Positions 22,900-24,780 of a stretch of 24,780 nucleotides of DNA are shown here, piece after piece. Position numbers and translations under genes: made by a program. The notes beneath the pieces are model-generated. The model made no database searches and was not told where the DNA came from. It saw only the letters and a list, made by a program, of their open reading frames with translations. The DNA is from DASUPK01 sp036276255 (GTDB taxonomy: Bacteria > Actinomycetota > Thermoleophilia > Solirubrobacterales > 70-9), in the NCBI GenBank assembly GCA_036276255.1, contig DASUPK010000079.1, positions 1 to 24,780 of the forward strand, written 5' to 3'. The number at the start of each line of letters is the position of its first letter. The stretch's first letter is position 1.

Positions 22900-23187
22900 G
22901 TGCAGTTCGCGGAGGTACTCATGCCGGCCTTTGGTCCGGACGGCCCGAAACCTGGGAGCTACCTCAACCAGCTCCAGGTCGGGAGCTGGCTGATGTCCTC
23001 GTTCCCCCGTGGGACCAAATTCCTGACGGAGCTGCGGGACCCGATGATGGAGGGACTGCAGGTCCTTGAGAATGCCGACCTGATCGTCGGCAGAACGCGA
23101 GGGGGCGCGGCGTCGCTGCTCAAGGCGACCCGGCTCGGCGAGGAGGCCCTCGCCGAGGGCAACGTCGCGAAGCACCTGAACGACTAG
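22900..23187 (+). CDS. Hypothetical protein, possible small winged-helix domain; start uncertain
   Basis: With GTG at 22900 the product has 95 residues. Codon third positions are mainly G/C, which favours real coding. The C-terminal half (about 48-88: GLQVLENADLIV, a Gly/Arg-rich turn, then KATRLGEEALAEG) follows the helix-wing-helix pattern of winged-helix DNA-binding proteins, a weak resemblance only. The same frame is open upstream to 22801 and encodes a charged Ala/Glu-rich helix with no ATG. AGGGAGGAGA at 22831-22840 lies inside that upstream open part without a matching start. The gene may be 5'-truncated or use an unusual start. It diverges from the hemolysin III gene and converges on the broken Kelch gene. 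Confidence 0.5.
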   Translation: MQFAEVLMPAFGPDGPKPGSYLNQLQVGSWLMSSFPRGTKFLTELRDPMMEGLQVLENADLIVGRTRGGAASLLKATRLGEEALAEGNVAKHLND

Positions 23188-23193
23188 GCGCAG

Positions 23194-24490
23194 CTATCTC
23201 CGCTTCTTCTTCCCCTTGATCCGCAGGGCCGCGGTCTGGGTGTTCGCCAGGCCGCCGTCCGGGGTGAAGGTGATCCGGGCGCTGACCGTCACCTTGCCCT
23301 TGGTCTTCATCTTTTTCCTGGCGAGCTTCGACAGGCTGAGCGGGACGCTGATCGTCGGCGGGTCGCCGGAGCCGCTGGAGGGATTGAGCAGCAACCGGCT
23401 CCTGCGCTTCTTCTTCTTGGCGGCTGAGACGCCGAGCGGGCTCGCGGCGTCGCTCACCGAGACCTTGCCCGCGGCAGTCACGCCGATCCTCAGGGTCTTG
23501 CCGCTGAGCGAGAAGCGAAGGTGTTGGTGGCCGAGTAGATCTCGGCGGTCTGGAGGAAGTCGGTGCCGTAGCCGCCGGCGACGAGGACGCGCCCGTCCTG
23601 AAGGGCCACGCCGGAGGCGTCGCCCCGGGCGGCCCCGAGCGAGCCGATCCCGGCGGAGCCGAAGCTGTTGGTCTGCGGATCGAAGACCTCGGCGCTGTTC
23701 AGGGCCTGGCCGTCCGCGAACCCGCCCGCGACGAGCACCCGTCCGTCCGGCAGCGGCGCCGCGATCAGGTCCGAGCGCTTCTGCGCCATCGAGCCGACCC
23801 CGGCGGAGCTGAAGCTGTTGGTCTGAGGATCGAAGATCTCCGCGCTCGCGAGCTCATCCGACCCGTCGTAGCCGCCGGCGATCAGGACGCGGCCGTCCGG
23901 GAGGCGCGCCGCTCCCGGCGCGGTTCGTGCGATCCCCATCGAACCGATGCCGGTATTGCTGAAGGTCTTGGTCTGAGGATCGAAGACCTCGGCCGACGCC
24001 AGGGGATTGCAACCCGCTCCGGAGCAGCCCCCGCGATCAGGACGCGCCCATCGAGTAGCGGCACGGCCACCGCATACCGGCGGCCGATCGTCATCGGTCC
24101 GATTCCCGAGGAGCTGAACGTGCCCGTCTGCGGATCGAAGACCTCGGCCGAAGTCAAGACCGGGCCTCCGGTTCAGCCGCCGGCCACCAACACGCGACCA
24201 TCCGGCAGGGGCGCAGCGGCCGGCACGGACCTCGGGGTACCGAGGTTGCCGGTGGCCGTGAAGGTCCCGGACCCCGGGTCGAAGATCTCGGCCGTCCCGA
24301 GCGCGGAGGAGGTGTGGTTGTCGCCGCCGGCGATCAACGCGCGGCCGTCGGGAAGCCTCGCGGCCCCGGCGTCCTCCCTCGGCCCGAGCAACGATCCCGT
24401 CGGGCTGAACGATCCCGAGCCGGCTGCGGACGCGAGCGACGGGGCGAAGAGAAGAGCTCCGGCAGCTGCGATCAGGGCGGCGCGCCTCAT
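23194..24490 (-). pseudogene. Secreted Kelch-repeat protein, interrupted by one stop and two frameshifts
   Basis: The intact parts together describe one protein of about 432 residues. It has a signal peptide (MRRAALIAAAGALLFAPSLASA), six Kelch-type repeats of about 48 residues (LPDGRVLVAGG ... SAEVFDPQT), and a basic C-terminal Ig-like domain rich in KKKKRR and RKKMKTKGKV. The reading is broken three times. An in-frame TGA lies at 24173-24175 inside repeat 2 (VLVAGG, stop, TGGPVLTSAEV). One G is missing in the run at 24028-24032 inside repeat 3. One base is missing near 23511-23520 before the C-terminal domain. Adding two bases restores the whole frame (1297+2 is a multiple of 3). Either the gene is decaying or the sequence contains errors. 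An intact version would be an extracellular propeller protein of unknown ligand. Confidence 0.8.
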
Positions 24491-24543
24491 GGGGCTGAAC
24501 CTAGAGGGAACCGCTCATCAGGCACTCATCGCCGCATTGACCC

Positions 24544-24553
24544 CTAGATCTAG
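24544..24553. promoter_or_regulatory. Perfect 10-bp palindrome CTAGATCTAG in the Kelch/nrdR divergent region
   Basis: It lies in the only clearly AT-richer stretch of the window (about 24540-24575), between the divergent Kelch gene and nrdR. A second symmetric element, AGTG-TATTT-CACT (24552-24564), overlaps it. They may be operator sites. Similarity to known NrdR boxes is not clear enough to assign. Confidence 0.3.
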
Positions 24554-24596
24554 TGTATTTCACTCTCATTAGCGGTCTCGGACCACTAGCGCTCGC

Positions 24597-24602
24597 TATA
24601 CT
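24597..24602 (+). promoter_or_regulatory. Probable -10 element (TATACT) of a leaderless nrdR promoter
   Basis: TATACT matches the actinobacterial/sigma-70 -10 consensus in five of six positions and stands out in GC-rich DNA. Seven bases separate it from the GTG start at 24610, which would put the transcription start on the start codon itself. No ribosome binding site precedes the GTG, which fits leaderless translation. No convincing -35 hexamer is visible about 17 bases upstream. Confidence 0.6.
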
Positions 24603-24609
24603 CCCACGA

Positions 24610-24780
24610 GTGAATTGTCCCCGCTGCGACTCCACCACCAAGACCCTCGAGACCCGCCGCGTCCCTGACGGCGCGGTCCGTCGCCGCCGTGAGTGCTCGT
24701 CTTGCGGTCACCGCTTCACCACCTACGAGCGCGCCGTGCCCGAGGTCCTGGAGGTCGTCAAGCGCGACGGCCATGTCCAG
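24610..24780 (+). CDS. nrdR: Transcriptional repressor NrdR (5' part, runs off the window)
   Basis: The first 57 codons are present and the reading frame is still open at the window end. The product starts MNCPRCDSTTKTLETR and contains the family zinc ribbon C3-x2-C6 and C31-x2-C34 (ECSSCGHRFTTYER). It is followed by the start of the ATP-cone domain (VLEVVKRDGHVQ). NrdR binds ATP/dATP and represses ribonucleotide reductase genes. The start is GTG at 24610, fixed by the invariant N-terminus MxCPxC. The -10 element sits only seven bases before it, so the transcript is probably leaderless. Ribonucleotide reductase genes are expected further downstream but are not in the window. Confidence 0.95.
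   Translation, partial: MNCPRCDSTTKTLETRRVPDGAVRRRRECSSCGHRFTTYERAVPEVLEVVKRDGHVQ

Noticed and set aside
22759..23175. Upstream extension of the hemolysin III frame
   Set aside because: It has no family similarity, is antisense to another coding-like ORF and lacks a ribosome site. The ATG at 22758 gives a protein closer to family length.
24173..24175. Recoding of the in-frame TGA (selenocysteine or readthrough) in the Kelch gene
   Set aside because: The position is a variable loop in the repeat, with no catalytic role. Two further frameshifts in the same gene make decay or sequencing error more likely.
1..24780. CRISPR array, insertion sequence, integrase or phage genes
   Set aside because: No regularly spaced direct repeats, transposase or integrase motifs, or terminal inverted repeats with target duplications were seen. 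The internal repeats in the last 1.3 kb are protein-coding Kelch repeats.

Overview
The window is high-GC DNA packed with short-gap or overlapping genes, typical of an actinobacterium. Several traits point towards the deep-branching class Thermoleophilia (Solirubrobacterales-like). They are an archaeal-looking topoisomerase I, an InhA-type enoyl reductase inside a compact FAS-II operon, and a secreted Kelch protein whose basic C-terminal Ig-like domain resembles those I associate with that group. The taxonomic placement is inference from these traits, not from a marker phylogeny.

Layout. Positions 2-74 hold a tRNA-Thr(CGU) on the minus strand, followed by a crotonase-family gene (110-874, +). 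Positions 7803 down to 837 (minus) form one eight-gene fatty acid synthesis operon: fabD, fabH, fabG, acpP, fabF, accD-type carboxyltransferase, maoC-like dehydratase, and fabI/inhA-like reductase. Nearly all junctions are 1-4 bp overlaps. Together the products cover malonyl loading, initiation, condensation, ketoreduction, dehydration and enoyl reduction, plus malonyl-CoA supply. Directly upstream on the same strand is a soluble GAF histidine kinase and its NarL/LuxR-type response regulator (9636-7910). A nearly identical 16-bp C6/G6 palindrome lies about 50 bp upstream of both fabD and the kinase gene, which suggests that the two-component pair controls itself and the FAS operon.

A 59-codon ORF with a strong ribosome binding site (9897-10076, +) sits between that system and a second, membrane-bound PAS kinase with its OmpR-type regulator (12517-10080, minus). 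Upstream of these on the same strand are holB, tmk and topA (DNA replication and topology). Divergent from topA is a plus-strand cluster: a nucleotide-sugar epimerase-like SDR, a siroheme-pathway precorrin-2 dehydrogenase with an extra N-terminal cysteine cluster, and a five-helix membrane protein. It converges on a minus-strand cluster: a hemolysin III/PAQR-like membrane protein, an ABC-2 exporter (ATPase and permease) and a SAM methyltransferase.

The last 2 kb hold a small unidentified plus-strand ORF, a Kelch-repeat secreted protein broken by one stop and two frameshifts, and the start of nrdR, which appears to be transcribed without a leader. I saw no insertion sequence, integrase, CRISPR array or rRNA. 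The window looks like chromosomal core with a few unusual features rather than a mobile island.
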